A stretch of DNA of 28,891 bases from DASWRT01 sp036403035 (GTDB taxonomy: Bacteria > Pseudomonadota > Alphaproteobacteria > ATCC43930 > CGMCC-115725), in the NCBI GenBank assembly GCA_036403035.1, contig DASWRT010000399.1, positions 1-28,891 on the forward strand. The letters run 5' to 3'. Both the position numbers and the translations under genes were made by a program. Below, piece by piece: positions 15,650 through 22,945 of this stretch. Below the pieces are notes generated by a model. The model was not told the origin of the DNA, made no database searches, and saw only the letters and a list, made by a program, of their open reading frames with translations. Every line of letters starts with the position of its first letter. Position 1 is the first letter of the stretch.

Positions 15650-15710
15650 AACCGTCTTAGCGGATTGTTTTACGTGGCCGCAAGCCGGTCGGCTCAAATC
15701 ACCACGGAAC
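15650..15710 (-). promoter_or_regulatory. SAM-II riboswitch aptamer in the metZ leader
   Basis: On the minus strand P1 is GTGG/CCAC (15705-15702 and its partner near 15676), with loop signature TGATTTGAGCC, CTTGCGGCCACGT, an A-rich linker AAAACAAT and a 3' segment CGCTAAG. This matches the SAM_alpha consensus except that the 3' conserved GCTAAAG has lost one A. SAM-II upstream of metZ is a well-known arrangement in Alphaproteobacteria. The terminator just downstream implies control of transcription. Confidence 0.92.
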
Positions 15711-15716
15711 GGAGCG

Positions 15717-15744
15717 ATCATATGCGGCGAGGACGGGACGTCAA
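15717..15744 (-). promoter_or_regulatory. Predicted sigma70-type promoter of metZ
   Basis: On the minus strand the -35 box TTGACG (15744-15739) and the -10 box TATGAT (15722-15717) are separated by 16 bp. The expected start near 15710 places the riboswitch P1 at the extreme 5' end of the RNA. Both boxes are close to consensus. Confidence 0.75.
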
Positions 15745-16040
15745 GCCGGCCGGATGGGCGGTGGTCTCTTGATTCTCAAAATGTCCACCAAGTGCCAGAA
15801 GCAGCCATTCGCACCTGAGGAATTATCGCAGATGATCAGCGCCGGGCATATTTCCCGCGTTGCCTGGAAAAGTTCGGCCCGGCCGTGCTGGAACGGCCCG
15901 TGGACATAGATGATGGCGTCACCGGCGACACTCGCGAAGTCAGCGCTGGCCCAGCGCTAGCCCGGGCTAGCCGCGGTATAACCCGGCCCGTCGGGCATCG
16001 ACGATCTGTTCCCGCGGACGAGCAGCGGCCGTCTCCATTG
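15745..16040. other. Gene-free spacer with clustered palindromes and a possible gene remnant
   Basis: This region separates the metZ promoter from the TPR gene. It holds a perfect 16-bp palindrome (GCTAGCCC/GGGCTAGC, 15956-15971) next to the inverted repeat AGCGCTGG-C-CCAGCGCT (15942-15958). On the minus strand a frame is open from 15956 to a TGA at 15743-15741, without an ATG. It reads through protein-like sequence such as GDAIIYVHGPFQHGRAELF, which could be the tail of a decayed gene. I do not recognise the family and do not call a gene. Confidence 0.4.
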
Positions 16041-17285
16041 TCAGTTCCGTAGCCCGAGGTCGCTGAGCAGGCGGTGGAGCATTTGGTCCTGCAGATGAAT
16101 TCTCCCGATCCATTCCGCGACCGGTTGAGCCTCGCCGGGCTCGCCGGCTGCCGAGGCTGCTTCGAGTAGGACACGCGCGTCCGCAGGCATTTTTTGGATC
16201 GTCCAGTTCCGGCGCGCGAGGCCCAGCGCCCGCCGCGGGTCGCGATCCAGTTCCAGGGCAAAGCGCGCTGCGTCGCGCAAATGCCGATCATCGCCCTGCG
16301 CGCGCGCCGCAGCGAAGCGCGCCGCAAGCTCTTCGCGGTACGACGCGAGAGACGGATCGCCGATCGCCTGCGCGGCGAGAGCCAGTCGGAGATAGAGCGT
16401 GTCGACTCTGCGGAAACCGTTCAGGAGCCGCAGGACCTCCGCCGCCCGGCCCTGCTGGTCCAGGAGATAGTCCGCGTAGACGGTGAGCGTGTAGACGTCG
16501 CTCGGGTTAGAAGCGTGCGCCTCCTTGAGATGCCGCTCGGCGGCAGCCGCGTCACCGAGCCGAATGGCGATCTCGCCAAGGATCGTGAGGGCCCATGCTT
16601 GTACGCCGGGATCCCGCGAGGGATTGCGGTCGGCGGCTTCGGCGAGAACCGCATAGCTCTCCGCAGCGCGGCCAGTGAGCGACTCGACGCTGGCGATGCA
16701 GGCTGTGGCAGCGAGGCCGGGCCGCGACCCGGAGAAGGCTTGGCACGCGTCCCGCGCCTCGTCCAGTTCGCCCGTCGTCGTGTCGACGGCGGCGAGCACC
16801 AGCAAGGCCTGCGGATTACCCGGCTCCTGCTTGAGCGTGGCCCTGAGCACCGCGCGGGCGCCGGTGAAATCGTGCTCTGCCTGCAGGATGCGCGCCTTGA
16901 GGACGCCAAGGGCGACCGGGATGTCCGGCTTGGCCCACCACCGCGCGAGCGTCGCCTTGGCATAGCCGACGAAGCGCGGATCGGATTCGGCGACACCCAT
17001 CGCCAAGCGTTGTCCCGCCAGCCGCATGGCGAGATCGAGATCGTCCGGCCGGCGGTCGAGCGCCTTCGCGAGCGCCTGGATCTGCCGCGCGCGAGGGTCG
17101 GTGGTCGGAAGGCCGGATTCGAGGACCGCGCCGTCCTCGGTCGGGATGAAGGGAGACGCCGCGGTGGCGGCGGGCGCGCCGCAGATCGCCGCCACCGCTG
17201 CCGCCGCCAGGATGACTCGGGCGAGTGCGCGGGCATCCGCGCCGCGTCGCCGCCGCGGCGGAATCTCCCCTTTCCGATCTCTCAT
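16041..17285 (-). CDS. Secreted TPR-repeat protein
   Basis: A 414-residue protein with an Arg-rich N-terminus, a hydrophobic segment (LARVILAAAAVAAICGAPAATAA) consistent with a signal peptide or anchor, and a largely helical body of TPR-like pairs. Examples of the A-x-x-x-L-G/P pattern are VLRATLKQEPGNPQALLVLAAV, AWALTILGEIAIRLGDAAAAE and HLKEAHASNPSDVYTL. It probably acts as a periplasmic scaffold. It begins 29 bp after the DUF4331 stop on the same strand, so the two form an operon. With the divergent HupE-like gene they form a cluster whose shared function is unknown. No catalytic motif is visible. Confidence 0.8.
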   Translation of the reverse strand: MRDRKGEIPPRRRRGADARALARVILAAAAVAAICGAPAATAASPFIPTEDGAVLESGLPTTDPRARQIQALAKALDRRPDDLDLAMRLAGQRLAMGVAESDPRFVGYAKATLARWWAKPDIPVALGVLKARILQAEHDFTGARAVLRATLKQEPGNPQALLVLAAVDTTTGELDEARDACQAFSGSRPGLAATACIASVESLTGRAAESYAVLAEAADRNPSRDPGVQAWALTILGEIAIRLGDAAAAERHLKEAHASNPSDVYTLTVYADYLLDQQGRAAEVLRLLNGFRRVDTLYLRLALAAQAIGDPSLASYREELAARFAAARAQGDDRHLRDAARFALELDRDPRRALGLARRNWTIQKMPADARVLLEAASAAGEPGEAQPVAEWIGRIHLQDQMLHRLLSDLGLRN

Positions 17286-17314
17286 CGACGGTGGACCCGC
17301 CGCCGGCTCCGGTC

Positions 17315-18400
17315 CTACGGCTGCGCCTGGTGGGGCGGCGCCAGGTAGGGGAAGGTGTCCAGAAATGCCGCGTCGTTGCCGTTGACGCCGTCGCTGGTCG
17401 GCCCGTTGAAGATCAGCGTCAGCAAGGTGTCGATGACGTCGTCGCTAAGCCGGCGCCCGTTCGGATATTCGTCGGGCTTGGAGACGTCGAACTTGAGCGT
17501 ATCCGGCACCGCGACCGAGGCGAGGATCTGCGTGTTCTGCGGGTTCGTTCCGAAATTGTCCAAGCTCTTCAGGATGACGGGCGCGAAGTCCCGCGGATCG
17601 TTCTCCGGAATTGCAGTGTTGTAGGCGTCCTTCAGCGGCGGCGAGATCAGTGCCGTATTCACCGCCGGATTGCCCATGCGGTCGCGTTGTTCCAGCTGGA
17701 CCGAGGCGGGATCGGTGATCGGCTTGCCGGCGGCGTCACCCGTCGCGGTGTACGTGACCGCCCAGGCCGCAAACTGCTGCGCCCCGCCGACGACCAGCGA
17801 GATCGGGAACTGTGCGACGATGGCGTTGACGTTGAACCCGGAAAAGCGATCGATGCCGGTAAAGCCGCCGGTCCCGGCCACGACGCGGTTGAATCCGACC
17901 AGGTCGAAGAAGAAGGGATCGTCCCGCGGCCCGGTGAAGATCATGATGTCCGAGCCTGCCGGCCCCTCGGTCACGATCGGCTCGTTCGGCGGGCCGCTGT
18001 TCACGGTGGCTTCGGTGACCTCGCCGACGACCGTGATGCCGTTCGGGAAGACGGCATGGAATGTCTGCTTGCCGTTCTCGAAAGGCGAGAACACGAAATC
18101 GACTTGGCTCGTCGGCGTGGCCTGCTCGTTCGTGGTGAAGAAGAACCGGTACACGGCGTCCGGCTGGTAGTGATACGACGTCGCGAAATCGGGATTCGAC
18201 AACGGGTGCGTGGTCATGACCACGACCAGCTTGCTCGAATCGGCCGGGGCCCGGAACATGTAGAGATCGTTGATGTCGACCGCCGAGAATTGGTCGATTA
18301 CCGGCGCGTCCCGGTGATCGGCAGCCAAGACGGGGCCTTGGAGAAAGAGGAGACCGCACCCTCCTGCTAACAGATTCGTCAGCCTCAACCAGTAGGTCAT
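17315..18400 (-). CDS. DUF4331 family secreted protein
   Basis: A 361-residue exported protein with a signal peptide ending near VLAADHRDAP. The mature start DHRDAPVIDQFSAVDINDLYMFRAP is the hallmark of the DUF4331 family (usual form SSHREAP...D..D.Y.F). The body is beta-rich with many Asp/Asn and Phe, and ends with a NPQNTQILASVAVPDTLKFDVSK region and a C-terminal VNGNDAAFLDTFPYLAPPH block also typical of the family. The ATG at 18400 has a GGGAG Shine-Dalgarno sequence 7 nt upstream. The function is unknown. It is the first gene of an operon with the TPR protein and divergent from the HupE-like gene. Confidence 0.88.
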   Translation of the reverse strand: MTYWLRLTNLLAGGCGLLFLQGPVLAADHRDAPVIDQFSAVDINDLYMFRAPADSSKLVVVMTTHPLSNPDFATSYHYQPDAVYRFFFTTNEQATPTSQVDFVFSPFENGKQTFHAVFPNGITVVGEVTEATVNSGPPNEPIVTEGPAGSDIMIFTGPRDDPFFFDLVGFNRVVAGTGGFTGIDRFSGFNVNAIVAQFPISLVVGGAQQFAAWAVTYTATGDAAGKPITDPASVQLEQRDRMGNPAVNTALISPPLKDAYNTAIPENDPRDFAPVILKSLDNFGTNPQNTQILASVAVPDTLKFDVSKPDEYPNGRRLSDDVIDTLLTLIFNGPTSDGVNGNDAAFLDTFPYLAPPHQAQP

Positions 18401-18585
18401 AGGAATGCTCCCTGATCATGCTGAAAGGCGACTTCGCCCAATCTTTTTTCTAATATTCTGTGAAAGTCATTATTATTGCAAGGAAGTCTTTCTCGCTCCT
18501 GCGCAGTGAGCAATTTTTGTTTGAAATGCCTAATCAGGGATTGCCCAATATTTAGGCCGCACGACCAAAACTGAAGGAAACCGCG
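18401..18585. promoter_or_regulatory. AT-rich divergent promoter region
   Basis: This 185-bp gap between the DUF4331 and HupE-like genes is much richer in A+T than its surroundings (for example CTTTTTTCTAATATTCTG and ATTATTATTGC). It must contain both promoters. I could not find a -35/-10 pair close to consensus on either strand, so an alternative sigma factor or activator is possible. Confidence 0.4.
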
Positions 18586-19830
18586 ATGCGGACTTGCAAT
18601 GGAGGCGGCCGAGAAGATGCCGGGCGCGATGCGCGACGGCTAGGGCGGCGGAAGATCCTGTGCGCGCTGTTCGCGTGCGCGGTCGCCGTGCTGGTCGGGC
18701 CCTCCGCCGCGTCGGCGCACCTTGCTTCGGATAGCTATTTGCGTCTCGACATCTCGAATGCCGGCCGGCTCGAGGGACAGTGGGACATTGCCTTGCGCGA
18801 TCTCGATGTCGCGATCGGCCTCGATGCCAATGCCGACGGCCGAATCACCTGGGGCGAACTGAAGAGCAAGCGGCGCGAGGTCGAAGCCTATGTGCTGGAG
18901 CGGCTGCAGCTCGAGAAGACCGGGAGCGCCTGCGTGCCCGAACCATCGGCGCTGATGGTCGACTATCATGCCGGCAGCGCCTATGCCGTCCTCCGCTTCG
19001 ATGCTGTATGCCCGCGGTCGGCGGAGCCCCTGACGCTCACTTATCGGCTGCTCTTCGATATCGACCCCGGCCATAAGGGATTGCTGACCTGGTCCGGTCC
19101 CGATGGGCTGAGGACGGCGATCCTGTCGCCCGGCGACGACACGGTCGCCTTAGGAGCCGCTGCGGGCTCGCCGGCCAACGATCTGGCGCGCTTCTTCGTC
19201 TCCGGGTTCGATCACATTCTCGAGGGCTACGACCATCTGCTTTTCATCGCGGTGCTTCTCATCGTCGCGCCTTTGCGCCGCGTCAGAGGATCCGGCTGGG
19301 TGCCGCAGCCGAAGCCGAAAGGAGCCATCCTCGAGACGGCCAAGATACTGACCGCCTTCACGGCGGCACACGGCACGACGCTGACGCTCGCCGTTTTAGG
19401 TGTTATCGACGCGCCGACCCGGCTGGTCGAACCGGCGGTGGCGCTGACCATCATGCTGGCGGCGATCGACAATATCCGGCCAATTCTGCCGCAGCTGCGC
19501 TGGTGCGTCGCCTTCGCCTTCGGACTGATCCACGGCTTGGCCTTCGCCAGCGGCTTCGCTCCGATGGAGCTGCCGCCCCTCCGCCTCGCCTTGGCGCTTT
19601 GCGGCTTCAATCTCGGGATCGAGGCCGGGCAGCTCTCGCTCGCGCTGCTGCTCGTGCCGGTTGCCTTCTCGATGCGGCGGGCGGAGAGCTATGCACGTTT
19701 CTTCGCGCCCGCGATGTCCATCGTCGCCGCTGTCATAGCGGGGAGCTGGTTTCTCGACCGCACGTTTGATCTTGGCCTGACCTCGCTCGATTCCCGGCTT
19801 AATCTGCCGTCGTATGCCGGCAGGCCTTAG
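18586..19830 (+). CDS. HupE/UreJ-like membrane protein with periplasmic EF-hand
   Basis: A 414-residue protein with two parts. After a signal sequence (~residues 22-44, ending ASAHLASD) comes an exported domain of ~150 residues. It contains a canonical 12-residue EF-hand loop DANADGRITWGE (80-91) with the calcium ligands Asp80, Asn82, Asp84 and Glu91. The C-terminal half (~200-400) is a HupE/UreJ-type membrane domain with conserved His in FDHILEGYDHLLF (His209, His216), FTAAHGT (His261) and GLIHGLAFAS (His315), which could bind a metal such as nickel. The ATG at 18586 has a GAAGGA Shine-Dalgarno sequence. It is divergent from the DUF4331-TPR operon. Metal sensing or transport is inference. 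Confidence 0.85.
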   Translation: MRTCNGGGREDAGRDARRLGRRKILCALFACAVAVLVGPSAASAHLASDSYLRLDISNAGRLEGQWDIALRDLDVAIGLDANADGRITWGELKSKRREVEAYVLERLQLEKTGSACVPEPSALMVDYHAGSAYAVLRFDAVCPRSAEPLTLTYRLLFDIDPGHKGLLTWSGPDGLRTAILSPGDDTVALGAAAGSPANDLARFFVSGFDHILEGYDHLLFIAVLLIVAPLRRVRGSGWVPQPKPKGAILETAKILTAFTAAHGTTLTLAVLGVIDAPTRLVEPAVALTIMLAAIDNIRPILPQLRWCVAFAFGLIHGLAFASGFAPMELPPLRLALALCGFNLGIEAGQLSLALLLVPVAFSMRRAESYARFFAPAMSIVAAVIAGSWFLDRTFDLGLTSLDSRLNLPSYAGRP

Positions 19831-20641
19831 CGCCAGTCAGGGACGAGCGGAAAGCGCAAGCAGCACCGATCAACCGGATTCAGGCGCGCGATGCACGACA
19901 AGAACCTCGGGCTCCGCGGTCGGCAACTGCAAAACGCGACGCCGCCACAGGCCTCTAAGGCGCCGAAGCGCCGGGCGTCGACGGAGTACCGGCGCGCGCA
20001 AGCGTCGCGCTTCGATCAAACCGCCGACTTCTGGAATGGGTCACGAGCGGAAGTTTTCAGAATTGAGTCACTAACGGATGGGCCGGTCCACCCGTCCATG
20101 GAGCACATTAAATGCGTCGCGGTGGTACAATTTGTGAGGTGATCATCGCCGCTCCTGTCGTGGCCGGGCTTAATCAACTTGAGCAAAATGGCGCCGACGA
20201 GGCATGTGATGTCGCGCTTCCGGCGAAGATGCCGGCGACCTTAGCGCCGCGCGTCACTTTCTCGGTCGCGCTCAAACGGATGGTGTCGTCGGACTTGTCC
20301 GCTTGCATTCGCGTCCGTTTTGGACACAAACTGGGTCTGGGCGGTTTGGGCGCAATGCCCATACCGCCGCCGCTCTTTGACATCGTGAATCCGATCGTCT
20401 CCTGTAAACCGGCGGAAAACAGGCGGGAAACGGGAAAATAACAGGTACAAAAACAGACGAATAACAAGGAGCCTTATCTGTTATTAGGTTGAAGTATGGC
20501 GGCTAAGCCGTTGATACGGCTCGCCCCACCTCGCAACCTCCGGCTCCAGGGCCTGTATTTTTAATTCAAACAGGAGAGCGGGCGTCCTGAACGGGTTCCG
20601 GATGCCGCGAAAGCTCCCACGCCGGGGCTCCGGAGCGGCTT
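19831..20641. other. Gene-free interval with short repeats
   Basis: Over 800 bp without a convincing gene: the open frames here lack ribosome-binding sites and family resemblance. Visible structure includes a hairpin GGATGGG/CCCGTCC around 20079-20100. There is also an AT-rich patch 20415-20490 with several AACAGG/GGGAAA-type units and an 8-bp inverted repeat AATAACAG (20438-20445) / CTGTTATT (20478-20485). The patch resembles short intergenic repeats common in rhizobial genomes, but I cannot name it. No tRNA was recognised. Confidence 0.45.
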
Positions 20642-20872
20642 CTACCGGTGACCGCCGCTCCCGTAATTCTCCTTCGTTGGGTCGACTTCCTGGTTGTTCG
20701 CCGGTTCGTTCGAGTTCGGAACGACCTGCGGGGAAAGCGACGTTCCGTTCGGCCCGCCTGCGGACGGGTGGGAGTAGTACGGTGAAGAATCGCTGTAGCC
20801 CGACGAGCATGCGCCCGCCGTCAGTGCGAGGAGTACGGCGGCGGCGACGGCCGTCGAGCGTCGGATCGTCAT
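20642..20872 (-). CDS. Small predicted lipoprotein (76 aa)
   Basis: A 76-residue protein with a basic start (MTIRRS), a hydrophobic core (AVAAAVLLALTAGA) and Cys22 in TAGAC, which fits a lipoprotein signal with a slightly unusual lipobox (Ala at -3). The mature part is short, Ser/Tyr/Asn/Pro-rich and probably unstructured. No family is recognised. It begins 80 bp after the alcohol dehydrogenase stop on the same strand, with a long hairpin between them. A ribosome-binding GGA lies just upstream of the ATG at 20872. Confidence 0.65.
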   Translation of the reverse strand: MTIRRSTAVAAAVLLALTAGACSSGYSDSSPYYSHPSAGGPNGTSLSPQVVPNSNEPANNQEVDPTKENYGSGGHR

Positions 20873-20903
20873 GAGAGTCCTTCCGGGTGAAATGGGCGCC
20901 GGC

Positions 20904-20940
20904 CCCTCTCCCTCCGCAAAGCCGCCGCGGAAGGAGAGGG
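20904..20940. repeat. Long imperfect hairpin between ADH and lipoprotein genes
   Basis: The arms CCCTCTCCCTCCGC (20904-20917) and GCGGAAGGAGAGGG (20927-20940) pair at 13 of 14 positions around a 9-nt loop. There is no T-tract on either side. It may be a dispersed palindromic element or an mRNA-stabilising structure at the 3' end of the dehydrogenase message. Confidence 0.6.
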
Positions 20941-20952
20941 CAGGGGCATCGG

Positions 20953-22257
20953 TCAGTGGGCATCGCCGGGCTTGGCGCCGGCATGCTGCGGGGCCGCCGC
21001 GGCGCGCTGCGGCATCGCCGTTCCCGCCCCGGCGGCGGCGGCGCCCTGCTGCGGCATCAGCTCGACCTTGATCCAGCCGGGCTGGCGCTTGTCGAACGCC
21101 TTGAAGGCGTCGATGGCGCCGGTCAGCGGCTCGACCTTGGTGAGGATCGCGCGCGGGTCGATGACCCCCGTGCGCACCAGTTCGACGAGATGCGGGATGT
21201 ATTTGCGGTGGTTGCAGTTCCCCATCTTCAGCGTGAGGTTCTTGTTCATCGCCTCGCCGATCGGGAAGGTGTTCATCGTCGGCGGGTAGACGCCGATGAT
21301 CGACAGCGTGCCGGCCTTGGCGAGAGCCTGGATCGCCCACATCAGCACTTGGCTCGGCGCGTCGCCCGGCACCCAGTTGCCGTCCTGCGGGTTCTGCTGC
21401 GGGGCGACCTGCTGCAGGTCCTTCTCGAACTGCTGCTCCTGCTGCTGGGCCTGCTTCGCGGCCGGGCCGGCATGGGCGTGCTGGGCGTCGACGCCGACCG
21501 CATCGATCACCCGGTCGACGCCGATGCCGCCGGTCAGCTGCTTGATCGTCTCGACCGGGTCCTCGCGCTCGAAGTCGATCACCTCGGCGCCCTGGCGCTT
21601 CGCCATCTCCAGCCGGTCGGGCAGGCGGTCGACGGCGAGCACGCGGCCGGCGCCCATCATCTTGGCGCTGGCGATCGCGAACTGGCCGACCGGGCCGCAG
21701 CCGAACACGGCGACCGTGTCGCCGGGCTTGATCTCGGCAATATCTGCACCGAACCAGCCGGTCGGGAAGATGTCGGAGATCAGGATCGCCTGATCGTCGC
21801 TCACCTCGTCCGGCAGCTTGACCAGACCGACATGCGCGAACGGGATGCGCGCCTTCTCGGCCTGGAGTCCGTCGAAGGGGCCGGTCGGCTTGGGGCCGCC
21901 GAAGAAGGCGGTGCCGGCCGACTTGCCGTTCGGGTTGGCGTTGTCGCACTGCGCGTAGTAGCCGGCGCGGCAATACGAGCACGAGCCGCAGGCGATCGTC
22001 GACGGGATCACGACGCGGTCGCCGACGCTGAGGTTGCGGACGGCGTCGCCGACCTGCTCGACGACCCCGACGCCTTCATGGCCGAGGATCGTGCCGGGCT
22101 CCATGCCGGTGAAGGTGCCGCGGATCATGTGCAGGTCGGTGCCGCAGATCGCACTGGAGGTCAGCCGCACGATCGCGTCGGTCGGTTCCTGGATCGTCGG
22201 TTCGGGCACGTCGTCGAGGCGAATGTCGCCGATGCCGTGGAATACGACGGCTTTCAT
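20953..22257 (-). CDS. Zinc-dependent alcohol dehydrogenase with Gln-rich insert
   Basis: A 434-residue medium-chain (MDR) dehydrogenase of the glutathione-independent formaldehyde dehydrogenase-like group. Catalytic zinc ligands are Cys38 (ICGTDLH) and His60/Glu61 (GHEG). The structural zinc site is Cys90, Cys93, Cys96 and Cys104. The Rossmann loop is FGCGPVGQ (185-192), with an acidic residue (Asp210) after the second strand favouring NAD. Between ~258 and ~297 there is a hydrophilic Gln-rich insertion (for example QAQQQEQQFEKDLQQ), and the last ~33 residues form an Ala/Gln/Pro tail. Both exceed the usual ~390 residues. The likely substrate is a small alcohol or aldehyde. The gene is divergent from the tautomerase operon. 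Confidence 0.88.
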   Translation of the reverse strand: MKAVVFHGIGDIRLDDVPEPTIQEPTDAIVRLTSSAICGTDLHMIRGTFTGMEPGTILGHEGVGVVEQVGDAVRNLSVGDRVVIPSTIACGSCSYCRAGYYAQCDNANPNGKSAGTAFFGGPKPTGPFDGLQAEKARIPFAHVGLVKLPDEVSDDQAILISDIFPTGWFGADIAEIKPGDTVAVFGCGPVGQFAIASAKMMGAGRVLAVDRLPDRLEMAKRQGAEVIDFEREDPVETIKQLTGGIGVDRVIDAVGVDAQHAHAGPAAKQAQQQEQQFEKDLQQVAPQQNPQDGNWVPGDAPSQVLMWAIQALAKAGTLSIIGVYPPTMNTFPIGEAMNKNLTLKMGNCNHRKYIPHLVELVRTGVIDPRAILTKVEPLTGAIDAFKAFDKRQPGWIKVELMPQQGAAAAGAGTAMPQRAAAAPQHAGAKPGDAH

Positions 22258-22423
22258 GTCGGGTCTGTCCTCGTTGCGGGCTGATTGCTTGTCGGAGGCT
22301 GGCTGCGCTGATTGGACGGCGCCGCCGGCTTGCTTCTTCCCTCCAAACGCGGACGAGTCCGCGCCGTTCCGCGGGCGGATGGCCCCGGCAGGCGGTGCTG
22401 CTCAACTATGCAGGTTTTCTGAA

Positions 22424-22441
22424 GCATTCATTCAGGAATGC
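22424..22441. promoter_or_regulatory. Inverted repeat in the ADH-tautomerase divergent region
   Basis: GCATTC-ATTCAG-GAATGC is a perfect 6-bp dyad in the AT-rich part of the 265-bp gap between the dehydrogenase and the tautomerase operon, about 80 bp upstream of the latter. It resembles an interrupted-dyad operator and could be the target of the LysR regulator at 24150-25067. The link is inference. Confidence 0.35.
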
Positions 22442-22522
22442 AAATTTTTTAAAAGCGACGTGCGGCCATACCTTTCGACCATGCCGGACTTGGTTCCGGC
22501 GAAGACACAGGAGGATGCAACC

Positions 22523-22912
22523 ATGCCGCTCGTCCGCATTTCGCTCCGCTCCGGCCGCTCCGCCGCGCAGAAGCAGGCCATTTCCGACGGGATTCACCGC
22601 GCGATGGTCGAGACGATCGACGTGCCGCCGGACGACCGGTTCCAGATCGTCACCGAGCACGCGGACGGCGAGGGGCTGATCGCCGACCCGCGCTATCTCG
22701 GCGTCGAGCGGACCGATGGCGTCGTGATGATCCAGATCGCGCTGCGCCGCGGCCGGACGGTCGAGCAGAAGAAGGCGCTCTACCGGCGCATCGCCGACAA
22801 CCTCGCCGCCGCTCCGGCGAGCGTCCGGCCGCAGGACGTCTTCGTCGCGCTGGTCGAGAACGACCTCGCCGACTGGTCCTTCGGCAACGGCGAAGCGCAG
22901 TACGTGCGCTGA
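22523..22912 (+). CDS. Tautomerase family protein
   Basis: A 129-residue protein of the 4-oxalocrotonate tautomerase superfamily. After removal of Met1 the catalytic N-terminal proline would be exposed (MPLVRISLRSG). It appears to be two fused beta-alpha-beta units: residues 1-60, then VMIQIALRRGRTVEQKKALYRRI, which repeats the first pattern, as in the longer family members. The ATG at 22523 has a perfect AGGAGG Shine-Dalgarno sequence at 8 nt. It is the first gene of an operon with DUF4865 and an SDR. The substrate is unknown. Confidence 0.9.
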   Translation: MPLVRISLRSGRSAAQKQAISDGIHRAMVETIDVPPDDRFQIVTEHADGEGLIADPRYLGVERTDGVVMIQIALRRGRTVEQKKALYRRIADNLAAAPASVRPQDVFVALVENDLADWSFGNGEAQYVR

Positions 22913-22945
22913 ATCCGGCCGGCGGCGCAGAAAGGAGCGGCGACC

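Noticed and set aside
14366..15721. metZ starting at 15721 with 451 residues
   Set aside because: The extra 49 codons run through the SAM-II aptamer and its terminator. The ATG at 15574 has a proper ribosome-binding site and fits the family length.
15836..16327. 163-codon minus-strand ORF overlapping the end of the TPR gene
   Set aside because: It lies mostly in an alternate frame of the TPR gene and has the Arg/Ser/Pro bias of a GC-rich shadow ORF.
19891..20142. Plus-strand ORF of 83 codons after the HupE-like gene
   Set aside because: Low-complexity, charge-biased composition, no start signal and no family resemblance.
20174..20467. Small minus-strand ORF starting MLFVCFCTCYF
   Set aside because: It crosses the AT-rich repeat patch, has no ribosome-binding site, and its sequence looks like translated intergenic repeat rather than a protein.
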